Assembly: GCA_030740135.1 (NCBI GenBank) | Contig: JASLXW010000076.1 | Coordinates: 3,329 to 11,677, forward strand | DNA length: 8,349 nucleotides | Direction of reading: 5' to 3' | From: Nitrospinota bacterium | GTDB lineage: Bacteria; UBA8248; JACPRG01 | In this document: positions 1 through 7,090 of the stretch, in pieces | Numbering within the stretch: the stretch's first letter is position 1 | How the letters are laid out: the number at the start of each line of letters is the position of its first letter | Translations under genes and position numbers: made by a program | Notes under the pieces: generated by a model | The model's database searches: none | Seen by the model: only the letters and a program-made list of their open reading frames with translations | Told to the model about the DNA's origin: nothing

Positions 1-1270
1 GAGCGGAGATGGGATTCTTCACGGCCCAGGCGGTGATGAATGGCGGCTTTGTCATCCGTGCCGATACGATGGCTTTCGGGGGTCCCATTTTCCGGCGTGG
101 GTAGACCTTGCCGGCGAAGGGGTAATCGTCCACGGCCATTCCGGGGTACTTCGCCTCCACGATCGAAGGGCCGCGCGCGGCGGCCGCGTTCCAGAACCAG
201 ATGTTCACCGGGTCTCCGCGCATTCCCATCGTGAAAAGCGGGGGATTCTTCGCGCGGAGCGAATACTGAACCGCGGCCGCGTCGGCGAACATCGTGATCG
301 TCTGGGCCTTCGTGTCCCGCGACGCATCCGTCCACTCAACAAGGACGGAAAGCCGCTTTCCGTCATGCACCGCGCGCACGGCGATGGACAGGGGGAGGCG
401 GCCGTCGTTGTGGAGATGCATCATGGGGATGATCGCCGGCTTGACCTGATTCCAACGGCGGTCGGCCGGCTTGCGGGGAAGCTTACTGACCCGCAAGGCG
501 GAGAGGATTCCCGTTCCGGGCTGCTTGACTTCACGGCCTTTGGAAAGACTCAGGACGTATTGCGTCAGCGCGACGAGTTGATCCGGCTTTGCCGACTCCG
601 AGAACGAGGGCATCGGCGTGCCGTCCATGCCGGTCATGAACCGCGTCATGACGGACTTGGGATCTCCCCCGCCCTTGAACACCCCGCGGGTGAAATCATT
701 GGGCAGGATCGGCCGGCCCTTGTTGTCTTTCATGCCGGCCGCGCTGGTTCCCTTTCCGTCGCCTTTGGGGCCGTGACATTCGTTGCACCCGAATTCGCCA
801 TAGAGAAACTTTCCCCGCTTGACAGAGGCTTTCGTCGCCGGCGGCACCGGGGGTATTTTCAGGGTCTCCTCGGGCGTCTCCTCGAATTTTGCCAAGGCCA
901 TGACATACTCCGCCAGCGCCCGCCGGTCCCCTTCGGACAGGGAGCCATAGCTTGGCATGGCCGAGCCGGGGATCCCGCGCTTCAGGGTTCGGAGGATGTC
1001 ACCGCGAATGGGGGGCTCGCCTTCCGGGGTGCTCCGGAGCTTGAACATCTGGGAGGTGAAATCCCTCGGCTGGGGGAACAGCAGATAGGCCGCTTTGCCG
1101 TCTCCCCGGCCGGAGAGACCATGGCAGACCGCGCATTGTCGGTCGAACACGGTCTTCCCCCGGTCCAGGAGCTTGGAATCCAGCTTGAGCTCCGCGGCCG
1201 CGGCGAGAGCACCGGACCCGAAGATCCCAAGCGGGACAATCATGATCGCAATCCAAGATTTCAGGAACAT
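1..1270 (-). CDS. nxrC: Di-heme cytochrome c fused to NxrC/EbdC-type heme-b domain (3' end outside window)
   Basis: Likely electron-transfer subunit of the NXR complex, exported to the periplasm. The frame is open from ATG at 1270 to the window edge, with 423 codons visible and no stop. Residues 1-26 form a Sec signal peptide (Lys-4, hydrophobic core, Ala-rich cleavage zone). Two class I cytochrome c domains follow: CAVCH at 46-50 with probable distal Met-105 (AMPSYG), and CNECH at 162-166 with probable Met-220 (TPMPSF). From about residue 265 the sequence resembles the gamma subunits of ethylbenzene dehydrogenase and NxrC (WNQVKPA, VEWTD, PPLFTMGM, PVNIWFW). That domain binds heme b through Met and Lys in EbdC. 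Met-348 or Met-350 is the candidate ligand here, and the Lys would lie beyond the window. The start overlaps the chaperone stop by 10 bp. AAAGGG stands 7 nt upstream of the ATG. The symbol follows usage for NxrC candidates. The family is clear, but the partner assignment is inferred from the operon. Confidence 0.88.
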   Translation of the reverse strand, partial: MFLKSWIAIMIVPLGIFGSGALAAAAELKLDSKLLDRGKTVFDRQCAVCHGLSGRGDGKAAYLLFPQPRDFTSQMFKLRSTPEGEPPIRGDILRTLKRGIPGSAMPSYGSLSEGDRRALAEYVMALAKFEETPEETLKIPPVPPATKASVKRGKFLYGEFGCNECHGPKGDGKGTSAAGMKDNKGRPILPNDFTRGVFKGGGDPKSVMTRFMTGMDGTPMPSFSESAKPDQLVALTQYVLSLSKGREVKQPGTGILSALRVSKLPRKPADRRWNQVKPAIIPMMHLHNDGRLPLSIAVRAVHDGKRLSVLVEWTDASRDTKAQTITMFADAAAVQYSLRAKNPPLFTMGMRGDPVNIWFWNAAAARGPSIVEAKYPGMAVDDYPFAGKVYPRRKMGPPKAIVSARMTKPPFITAWAVKNPISA

Positions 1271-2055
1271 GGCTCCGCCCTTTCGCTTGTCTCTGCGCAA
1301 GGCGTTTCACCTTGCATCCATTCCGCAGAATCCCAGTCATCAGACGCCGCGGGGAGATTCTCTCCACGCGAGAAATCGGGCACCGAATCGGCCTGGATGT
1401 TGAGCGCGACGCCCTCGGCCCCGATGAAGTCGCAAAGCAACCCGGCGGCCGCCCCGTACGCATTCTCCGGGTGCTTGCCCTTGACCCGCTGGGCAAATAC
1501 CACCGCCCAACGGCCCAGGTGCGCCTCCAGGAAAGAGACCTGCGCGTCCCGGCAAATGCCGGCTTGCTCCGCTTGGCCACGCTCCAGGGCACGGCCTTCT
1601 TTGAGCGTGAGGAGATAGAGGAACTCGAGCTCGGTCGAGATGTGATCGACCCGCTCGACACGCTCTTTCACCTCCACGCCGAAGGCGCGGTAAAAACCGG
1701 CCAGGTCGGCCAGAAAATCCGTTTGCTGGAACAGGTGCATTTGGCCGTATTCGGTCTCGTAAGGCGGAAACTCCTTCGAGATCGTGTGGCCGAACACCGA
1801 TTGGGAAAGATCCTCGAAGTCCTCCAGGGAGACGGAGCCGCCCGCCGGGAAGCCGCTCCGGAGACGCCCCAGCGAGGCATAGGTTTCGTCCTGCGACAGG
1901 ACATCGCAGGCCTCCGCGAAGGACGCCCGGTAGTCTTCCTGCGTGAGCGCATCCCAGGATTCGCGCGTGGGATATCGAAACCACGCCGTCAAGTATGCGT
2001 AGACCCGGCTTCGAGCCAGACAGCGCAGGGATTCCGAAACGGTTGCCGTTGTCAA
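1261..2055 (-). CDS. TorD/NarJ-family molybdoenzyme maturation chaperone
   Basis: Cytoplasmic chaperone predicted to bind apo-NxrA, help insert the Mo-bisPGD cofactor and hold back Tat export until folding is complete. The 264-aa protein is mostly helical and has no signal peptide. TorD-family signatures are visible: PPYETEYG at 97-104, DLAGFYRAFG at 117-126, and E134-x2-D137-H138 followed by ELEF at 142-145. The start is chosen as TTG at 2055 because GAGGAG lies 7 nt upstream. A longer reading from TTG at 2070 would overlap the nxrB stop and has no good ribosome site. The gap to nxrB is 11 bp, and the end overlaps the cytochrome gene by 10 bp, so translational coupling is likely. The Cys-containing acidic tail after about residue 230 is probably disordered. 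Family membership is well supported. Specificity for NxrA is inferred from position. Confidence 0.88.
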   Translation of the reverse strand: MTTATVSESLRCLARSRVYAYLTAWFRYPTRESWDALTQEDYRASFAEACDVLSQDETYASLGRLRSGFPAGGSVSLEDFEDLSQSVFGHTISKEFPPYETEYGQMHLFQQTDFLADLAGFYRAFGVEVKERVERVDHISTELEFLYLLTLKEGRALERGQAEQAGICRDAQVSFLEAHLGRWAVVFAQRVKGKHPENAYGAAAGLLCDFIGAEGVALNIQADSVPDFSRGENLPAASDDWDSAEWMQGETPCAETSERAEPCS

Positions 2056-2062
2056 CGCTTTT

Positions 2063-2068
2063 CTCCTC
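2063..2068 (-). promoter_or_regulatory. Ribosome binding site of the TorD-like chaperone (decides a TTG start)
   Basis: GAGGAG on the minus strand lies 7 nt before TTG at 2055 and overlaps the nxrB stop codon. This spacing favours the TTG at 2055 over the TTG at 2070. No ATG or GTG is found close by in the right frame. Confidence 0.7.
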
Positions 2069-3338
2069 AAATGCTGTTCGACCGCTCTTTCGGACGACGG
2101 TGGAAGGGTTCCTCGACGCTGGTCCGCACCAATTCATTCCCCTTCTCGTCATAGCCGATGACGGTGTCGTTGTAGAGGCTCCAGGGTTTTCCGTTGATCC
2201 GCGTCTGGTAGACCCTCGGGCCGGGCTTCACTTCATAGCGGAAGATAACCGCCTGCTGCGCCCGGAAGAGCTGGAGAACGGCCAGAAGCTCTCTGGAGGG
2301 CGCCGCGTACCGCTCGATGGCCTCGTCCACGCCGGGACCGAACATCTGGTGGAGAAACTTGCGCGGCACCCAACGAGGCGGGATGTAATAGCCGTTGGGC
2401 TCCGTCCCGAACTGGGGATAGAGCGGAAGGGCCACCTTTTCTTTCTTGACCAGGAAATAGATGGGGTTCTGCGGGTCGTCCGCCCAGTCCCCCGTCTTGG
2501 AATCGATATCGACGAGGCCCTGCATCCGGATCTTCCCCACGCAGGAGGTCATGCAACGGGTCTCCCAGGGGATTCCGCCGGAAAGCTCTTCCTTTCCCTC
2601 AAGGCGCGGATAACAGGCCACGCATTTCTCGCTCGTCCGCGTGTTGACCCGGTACATGGCCTTTTTGTAGGGGCAGGCCTCAACGCATTTGCGGTAACCC
2701 CGGCAGCGCTCCTGATCGATGAGGACCACTCCGTCCTCGGGCCTCTTGTAGATGGCCTTGCGGGGGCAGGCCGCCAGACAGGCCGGATAGGTGCAGTGGT
2801 TGCAGATGCGCTGGAGGTAGAAAAACCAATTCTTGTGGACCGGCAGGGTGACCCCTTCGCGATCGAACGTCCCGCGGACGCCCTTGCCACCCTTGGGGGA
2901 GTCTTCTCCGACGTTGGGGGACCGCCACTCCTCGTCGGCGGGCAGATACCCGAGGACGCGCTGAGGCCCCTCCGGCCCGACGCGGCGGGACGCGGCCTCG
3001 AAGAGGGTCTTTCCTCCGTAGGAGCCGTAGGGACGGCGCGCGCCGTTTTTCGTTGCGTCCCAACGCTGGCCGCCGGGGTTGGCCTTTTCCAGTATTTCGA
3101 GGGTCTTGACATCCCAGTTCTGGGGGTACCCGCCGTAAGGCTTACTCTCGACGTTGTTCCACCACATGTATTCCTGGCCCTTCGAGAAGGTCCAGGTCGA
3201 CTTGCAGGCCATCGAGCAGGTCTGGCAGCCGATACACCGATTGATGTTGAAAACGAAGGCGAACTGCCGTTTGGGATGGTTTTCCTTGTAGGGGTACTCC
3301 ATCTTCCGGCCGAGTTGCCAGTTAAAGACTTTCGGCAT
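2067..3338 (-). CDS. nxrB: Nitrite oxidoreductase/nitrate reductase beta subunit, four Fe-S clusters
   Basis: Electron-transfer subunit that links the [4Fe-4S] cluster of NxrA to the heme subunit. The protein is 423 aa when started at MPKVFNWQLG, close to the roughly 430 aa I recall for Nitrospira NxrB. Cluster motifs: C35-x2-C38-x2-C41-x3-C45; C179-x2-C182-x4-C187-x3-C191; C212-x2-Y215-x2-C218-x3-C222; C239-x2-C242-x19-C262-x3-C266. The Tyr at 215 takes the place of one Cys, as Trp does in NarH (CRGWR), which implies one [3Fe-4S] and three [4Fe-4S] clusters. Blocks such as GQEYMWWNN, KPYGGYPQ, CPRKAIYKRPEDG, YPQFGTEPNGYYIPPRW and PSRELLAVLQL match NxrB of Nitrospira as I remember it. There is no signal peptide, so export is expected as a Tat passenger bound to NxrA. 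A longer frame to 3437 exists, but the ribosome site fixes the start at 3338, overlapping the small upstream gene by 17 bp. Nitrite oxidase versus nitrate reductase cannot be decided from this subunit. Confidence 0.95.
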   Translation of the reverse strand: MPKVFNWQLGRKMEYPYKENHPKRQFAFVFNINRCIGCQTCSMACKSTWTFSKGQEYMWWNNVESKPYGGYPQNWDVKTLEILEKANPGGQRWDATKNGARRPYGSYGGKTLFEAASRRVGPEGPQRVLGYLPADEEWRSPNVGEDSPKGGKGVRGTFDREGVTLPVHKNWFFYLQRICNHCTYPACLAACPRKAIYKRPEDGVVLIDQERCRGYRKCVEACPYKKAMYRVNTRTSEKCVACYPRLEGKEELSGGIPWETRCMTSCVGKIRMQGLVDIDSKTGDWADDPQNPIYFLVKKEKVALPLYPQFGTEPNGYYIPPRWVPRKFLHQMFGPGVDEAIERYAAPSRELLAVLQLFRAQQAVIFRYEVKPGPRVYQTRINGKPWSLYNDTVIGYDEKGNELVRTSVEEPFHRRPKERSNSI

Positions 3339-3618
3339 GGCAATCCCTCCTTGATTCATCGGCCGGAATCCAGCCGGTCCGGGCCTCGGCGATGAGATCC
3401 ACCACCACCGCTTCGCCCAACGATTGATAAACTCCATTTAGCACGGAATAGAACGGGTTCCGAAACATGATCAGGAGATCCTCCTCCGAAACCCCCATAC
3501 GGGTGAACTCATCGGCGAGACAGCGGGCCATCTCGCGCTCCATCTCTTCACCCCCTTGAGGCAGGGCGAAGGAGACCAACTCCATCGGGTCATCGTGCTC
3601 GAATTCCTTTTTCTCCAT
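3322..3618 (-). CDS. Uncharacterised 98-aa protein between nxrA and nxrB
   Basis: I do not recognise a family. The 98-aa product has an acidic N-terminal half (EFEHDDPMEL, EEMEREM), a predicted amphipathic helix at about 28-40, the block MFRNPFYSVLNGVYQ at 51-65, and a hydrophobic helix LGEAVVVDLIAEAR at 67-80. There is no signal peptide, no metal-binding cluster and no clear membrane segment; Cys-33 and Cys-93 are isolated. Evidence that it is real: ATG at 3618 lies 4 bp after the nxrA stop, AGAGGGG stands 8 nt upstream of it, it ends by overlapping nxrB by 17 bp, and it fills an otherwise unexplained 284-bp space between two genes that are often adjacent. A cytoplasmic assembly or regulatory factor for the A-B complex is one possibility, from context only. 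A minor structural subunit is another. Confidence 0.75.
   Translation of the reverse strand: MEKKEFEHDDPMELVSFALPQGGEEMEREMARCLADEFTRMGVSEEDLLIMFRNPFYSVLNGVYQSLGEAVVVDLIAEARTGWIPADESRRDCHAESL
3345..3352 (-). promoter_or_regulatory. Ribosome binding site of nxrB (decides the start)
   Basis: AAGGAGGG on the minus strand stands 6 nt before ATG at 3338. It lies inside the end of the preceding 98-aa gene. It excludes the longer in-frame reading from 3437, whose extra 33 residues (WWWISSPRPG and neighbours) look like translation of the overlapping gene rather than conserved beta subunit. Confidence 0.85.
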
Positions 3619-3622
3619 CGCC

Positions 3623-6600
3623 TCAGCCCCTCTTCACCTGGACCGTACCTTCTAGGTAGCGGTTCATGAACTTGCTCTCTTCCCCGGGCGAGAACCCCGT
3701 GGTAGCCGGCGCCCAAACCCCCCGGCCGCCCAGACCGCCGTCCTCCGCTTTGGTGATCTTGACCAGGGTCTCTTTGGGGACGGTGTTGATGGCGTGGTTG
3801 TCCGCCTCGCCGCCGAACAGGAAGCTCATGAACACCTTCGCCTTGTGGAACAGGGTGTCGAGCTGATGCATCGGCATGAGCCAGGCCCGGGTGATGGACT
3901 GGTGGGAGCCATAGCGGTAGCTGGCCTGATAGCCGGTGTCCGCGGAGACCGCCCGCCCGTCCGCGCGCGTCTCATGGGCCTTGACGGTCTTTTCCGTGGC
4001 GCACCAGGCGCCGTGCTTGATCATGACGACGCCATACGGGTAGGCCTTGTTGAATTTCACCCGGAGCATGAGGCGCGCGACCTTGTAGAAGGGATCGTCC
4101 GGCTTCCAGCCCATGTACGGTCGGTCGGCCGGGTTCGCGTCCACATAGACGTAATCCCCCTCGTTCAGTCCCAGATCCTTCGCGGCTTCGGGGTTCATCT
4201 GGACCTGGCTTTCGGCCACGCCCGGCTGGCGCCGGTCCATCCGGTACGGGTCGGAGAAACTGCTCGTCCAGATGAAGTTCCAGTCCGTCACCTGCCAGGA
4301 GGAGTGAGTCGTGTGGCGGCTCTTGGGCGTGAGGCAGAGGAATTGATATCCCGCTTCCCAGAGCGCGTTCTTGGTCTTCTTGGTCTCTTTCCAGGAAAGC
4401 TTGACGTTCCTCACCTGCCGTTCATCCCACCCCATGTGGTCTTTGGAGATTCCGTAATCATCGGGACGGACGTAGGGGTTCGAGCTGACGATGACGTTGG
4501 GCAGATAAGGGGTCGCCTCCGGGCCCTCCCGGTGGACGACGAAGTTCTCCCCGTACTCGATGATCTCGGGCTCATCGTTATACGCCTGAAGCCTTCCCGT
4601 GGGGGAGTAGAAGGGGATAGAGTCCTCGATCTGCTCCAGGAAGGGTATGCGCGGATAGCTGCGGAACAGCATCAGGGCGACGCCCGGCTCGCCGTACTTT
4701 CCGTCCATGATGTCCTGATACCGGTATCCCCGCGTCGTCGTCGAGGAGTCGAGGAGACGCTGGATGTACACCTCGCCCTTCCCCTCGAGGGCGAACTTCC
4801 AGTAATCGACGAAGCGCTTATCGTCCAACAATTCCCCCATCTTCCGGGCCATCTGGGCCAAGATGAGGATGTCGTCCCGGGTCTCGTAAATGGGCTTCAC
4901 CCCGCCCTTCCAGATCTGAAGGAAGGGGTTGGAGCAGGACCCCGTGATCTCGGGCTGCTCGAACTCCATCCAGGTGTTGGCCGGAAGAAGGATGTCCGAG
5001 TACTCCGCCGAGGAAGTCATCTCGATCTCCGAGGTGACGATCATCTCCACGTTCGGATTCACGTTCTTGAGCATCTCGTAGAGCCACTTGGCGTTGTTGA
5101 ACAGGTTTACGTTGCTGAACCACAGCGCCTTCGTGGGGGTCGGCATGTGGGTCTTTCCCGTGAAGACCTTTCGGCCGTACTTGGGCGTGTCCACCGCGAG
5201 GGCCTTGTCCCCGTAGTTCCAGTAAGCCGGCTCTTCATCCTTGATGGTGAGCCGGGTCTTGATGGCCTTGCCGTCGACCGTTGGGTCAAGGTTCGGGGCG
5301 AACGGATCTTCTCCAATCCAGCCCTTGAAGCCCGGACCGCTCCACTTGGAACCCTGGAAGAGCCCGGCCTTGTAGTTGCCCGCCCAGGTGTGCGACCCCG
5401 CGCCCGGCCGGCCGATGTTCCCCGTCAGCATCATGGGCAGATAGGTCGCCCGGTTGATCTCGGTGGCGTGGAACCAGTGATTGATCCCTTCGCCGACGTG
5501 GATCGCCGCCGGCTTGATGGTGGCCAAATCCTTGGCGAACCGCGTGATGAGGTCCTTCGGGCAGTGCGTGATCTCGTGAACGGACTCGAGGTCGTAGTCT
5601 TTGAGATGATAGTTCTTGTACATCTCAAAGAGCGTCATCACCTCCACGTCCTTCCCGTCGACCGTCCGAACGGTGAACCTGCCCTCGAGAACGGGATCGA
5701 TCCCTTTCTCCGCCAGGTTGCGGCCCACGTCGTCGCGGGTGATGGGGACGGCCTCATTTCGGGTATTGTCCCAGACCATGAAGTCGCCGATGGTCTCGCG
5801 CTGCTTGGGCTTCAGCCCTTGGATCAGGAAGGAAGGGCCGGCGGATATGTCCTGGTTCCGGTAGCCGGCAATCACGTCCCGGGGCTGAAGCCGCCGGAGG
5901 GTGTCCGTGCGGACGAGAAGAGGAAAATCGGTGAACCCCTTCACGAACTCGGCGTCGTACCACCCGCGGTCGATCAGGATCTTGGTCACGCCCAGCAGCA
6001 GTGCGGCGTCCGTCTGCGGCCGGATGGGTATCCAGTAATCGGCCTTCGTGGCCGGAGGACTGTATTCCGGCGCGACCACAATCATCTTCGTCCCGCGCTC
6101 AATGCCCTCGATGGAAAAGTGGGAGTCGGCCCGCTTGTTCTCAACGAGGTTCTTCCCCATCGCGATGAGCAGCTTGGTCGCTCTCAGGTCGTTGAAGTCG
6201 CAATCGGATGTCTGAAGACCGTGGACGAAGGGGTGCCCGGGGGCCTGGTCGCCATGCCAGGTGTAGTTGGCCCAGGCCCGCCCGCCCCGGGCCTTTTTCG
6301 GCTCAACTCCGCGCACATGGCTGTCCACCAGGGCCATGGTGTTGGCGAAGCGGTACATCCCGTACTTGCCGATGACGCCCAGAAGCCCCATGCCGCCCCG
6401 GAACTTTATCGTTCGCGTCCCGGCCCCGTCCCAATGGGTGAACATCTCCGGCGAATGGCCCTGGGCGACAAGCCGGCGTTTGCCGGCCTCGCCGCTGTAG
6501 GTCTTGGCCACCTGAATGAAGCCCTTCGCCGCGTACGTGTAAACATCGTCCCAGCTCACGCGCACGAAGGTGTCGCTTCCCCGCGCGTCGAACATGTATT

Positions 6601-7066
6601 TCTTCTTGTTGGCCTCGTTCAACTCGGGGAAACCGTCGTCCGCCCAGCGTTTCCAGCCCCGGCGGACCATCGGATACCGGAGCCGGTAGGGGCCATACAT
6701 GCGCCGCTGGAAGGTGAAACCGTTGGCGCAAGCGCGCGGGTTCCAGTGGTGAGTCGCCCGGTTGCCGTACAGGTCGGAAATGCGTTGGTTGTCGTAGTTC
6801 TGTTCGGTCCGTAAGACCACCCCGTTCCGGGTGAAAGCGCGGAGCCGGCACTCGTGCGTGCAATTGGGCGAACAGACCCAGGTGAACGAGCCGTCCACGC
6901 GGTACTGATCCCGGTAGACCTTCTCCCAACCCCGGTTCGGATAGAATTCCAGGGGGTTCTCCACATCCGTCACTGGCTTGAGGACAGCCAGGGACAGATC
7001 CTTCTGGCTCCACGCCAGAAGACCCGCGCCGCCGGCCGCCAGGAATTGCCGTCGGGATAGCTTCAT
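3623..7066 (-). CDS. nxrA: Periplasmic NxrA/NarG-like molybdopterin oxidoreductase, catalytic subunit
   Basis: Catalytic subunit of a type II DMSO-reductase-family enzyme that interconverts nitrite and nitrate at a Mo-bis(pyranopterin guanine dinucleotide) site. The length, 1147 aa, is that of Nitrospira/anammox NxrA, shorter than cytoplasmic NarG. The N-terminus carries a Tat signal (SRRQFLAAGGAGLLA, residues 4-18), so the enzyme faces the periplasm. The FS0 [4Fe-4S] motif is C65-x3-C69-x3-C73-x39-C113. Asp-273 in YTWHGDQAPG aligns with the Mo-ligating Asp of NarG (WYCDLPP). HVGEGINHWF and LTGNIGRPGAG (523-557) are typical pterin-binding segments. The dinucleotide-binding domain starts near 905 (LTPKSRHTTHSSW). 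Late conserved blocks include YGSHQSITR, HQLDTLFHKAK and NHAINTVPKET. GGAGGA stands 8 nt before the ATG. The upstream gene ends 24 bp away. The family assignment is firm. Reaction direction is open, and other type II substrates such as chlorate or selenate are less likely given the similarity to NXR. Confidence 0.94.
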   Translation of the reverse strand: MKLSRRQFLAAGGAGLLAWSQKDLSLAVLKPVTDVENPLEFYPNRGWEKVYRDQYRVDGSFTWVCSPNCTHECRLRAFTRNGVVLRTEQNYDNQRISDLYGNRATHHWNPRACANGFTFQRRMYGPYRLRYPMVRRGWKRWADDGFPELNEANKKKYMFDARGSDTFVRVSWDDVYTYAAKGFIQVAKTYSGEAGKRRLVAQGHSPEMFTHWDGAGTRTIKFRGGMGLLGVIGKYGMYRFANTMALVDSHVRGVEPKKARGGRAWANYTWHGDQAPGHPFVHGLQTSDCDFNDLRATKLLIAMGKNLVENKRADSHFSIEGIERGTKMIVVAPEYSPPATKADYWIPIRPQTDAALLLGVTKILIDRGWYDAEFVKGFTDFPLLVRTDTLRRLQPRDVIAGYRNQDISAGPSFLIQGLKPKQRETIGDFMVWDNTRNEAVPITRDDVGRNLAEKGIDPVLEGRFTVRTVDGKDVEVMTLFEMYKNYHLKDYDLESVHEITHCPKDLITRFAKDLATIKPAAIHVGEGINHWFHATEINRATYLPMMLTGNIGRPGAGSHTWAGNYKAGLFQGSKWSGPGFKGWIGEDPFAPNLDPTVDGKAIKTRLTIKDEEPAYWNYGDKALAVDTPKYGRKVFTGKTHMPTPTKALWFSNVNLFNNAKWLYEMLKNVNPNVEMIVTSEIEMTSSAEYSDILLPANTWMEFEQPEITGSCSNPFLQIWKGGVKPIYETRDDILILAQMARKMGELLDDKRFVDYWKFALEGKGEVYIQRLLDSSTTTRGYRYQDIMDGKYGEPGVALMLFRSYPRIPFLEQIEDSIPFYSPTGRLQAYNDEPEIIEYGENFVVHREGPEATPYLPNVIVSSNPYVRPDDYGISKDHMGWDERQVRNVKLSWKETKKTKNALWEAGYQFLCLTPKSRHTTHSSWQVTDWNFIWTSSFSDPYRMDRRQPGVAESQVQMNPEAAKDLGLNEGDYVYVDANPADRPYMGWKPDDPFYKVARLMLRVKFNKAYPYGVVMIKHGAWCATEKTVKAHETRADGRAVSADTGYQASYRYGSHQSITRAWLMPMHQLDTLFHKAKVFMSFLFGGEADNHAINTVPKETLVKITKAEDGGLGGRGVWAPATTGFSPGEESKFMNRYLEGTVQVKRG

Positions 7067-7074
7067 CGCACCTA

Positions 7075-7083
7075 TCCTCCCTC
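7075..7083 (-). promoter_or_regulatory. Ribosome binding site of nxrA
   Basis: GAGGGAGGA on the minus strand lies 8 nt before ATG at 7066. It is a strong site in the 24-bp gap after the 330-aa gene and supports the Tat-signal-bearing start of nxrA. Confidence 0.75.
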
Positions 7084-7090
7084 GTTTCGC

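Noticed and set aside
365..2154. Overlapping plus-strand frames opposite the cytochrome and chaperone genes
   Set aside because: Shadows. The minus strand shows two CxxCH heme motifs and TorD signatures, while the plus frames show low-complexity Arg/Gly-rich translations.
1995..3395. Plus-strand frame of 466 codons opposite nxrB
   Set aside because: Antisense shadow of nxrB and the ends of its neighbours. It has no recognisable motif and crosses three gene boundaries on the coding strand.
3339..3437. N-terminal extension of nxrB by 33 residues
   Set aside because: The extension overlaps the 98-aa gene. A strong AAGGAGGG stands directly before ATG 3338, and the MPKVFNWQLG start agrees with the NxrB family as I recall it.
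3794..6814. Plus-strand frame of 1006 codons opposite nxrA
   Set aside because: It is an antisense shadow produced by GC-rich third positions of nxrA. The protein has no recognisable motif, its start lacks a ribosome site, and the opposite strand encodes a clearly conserved enzyme.
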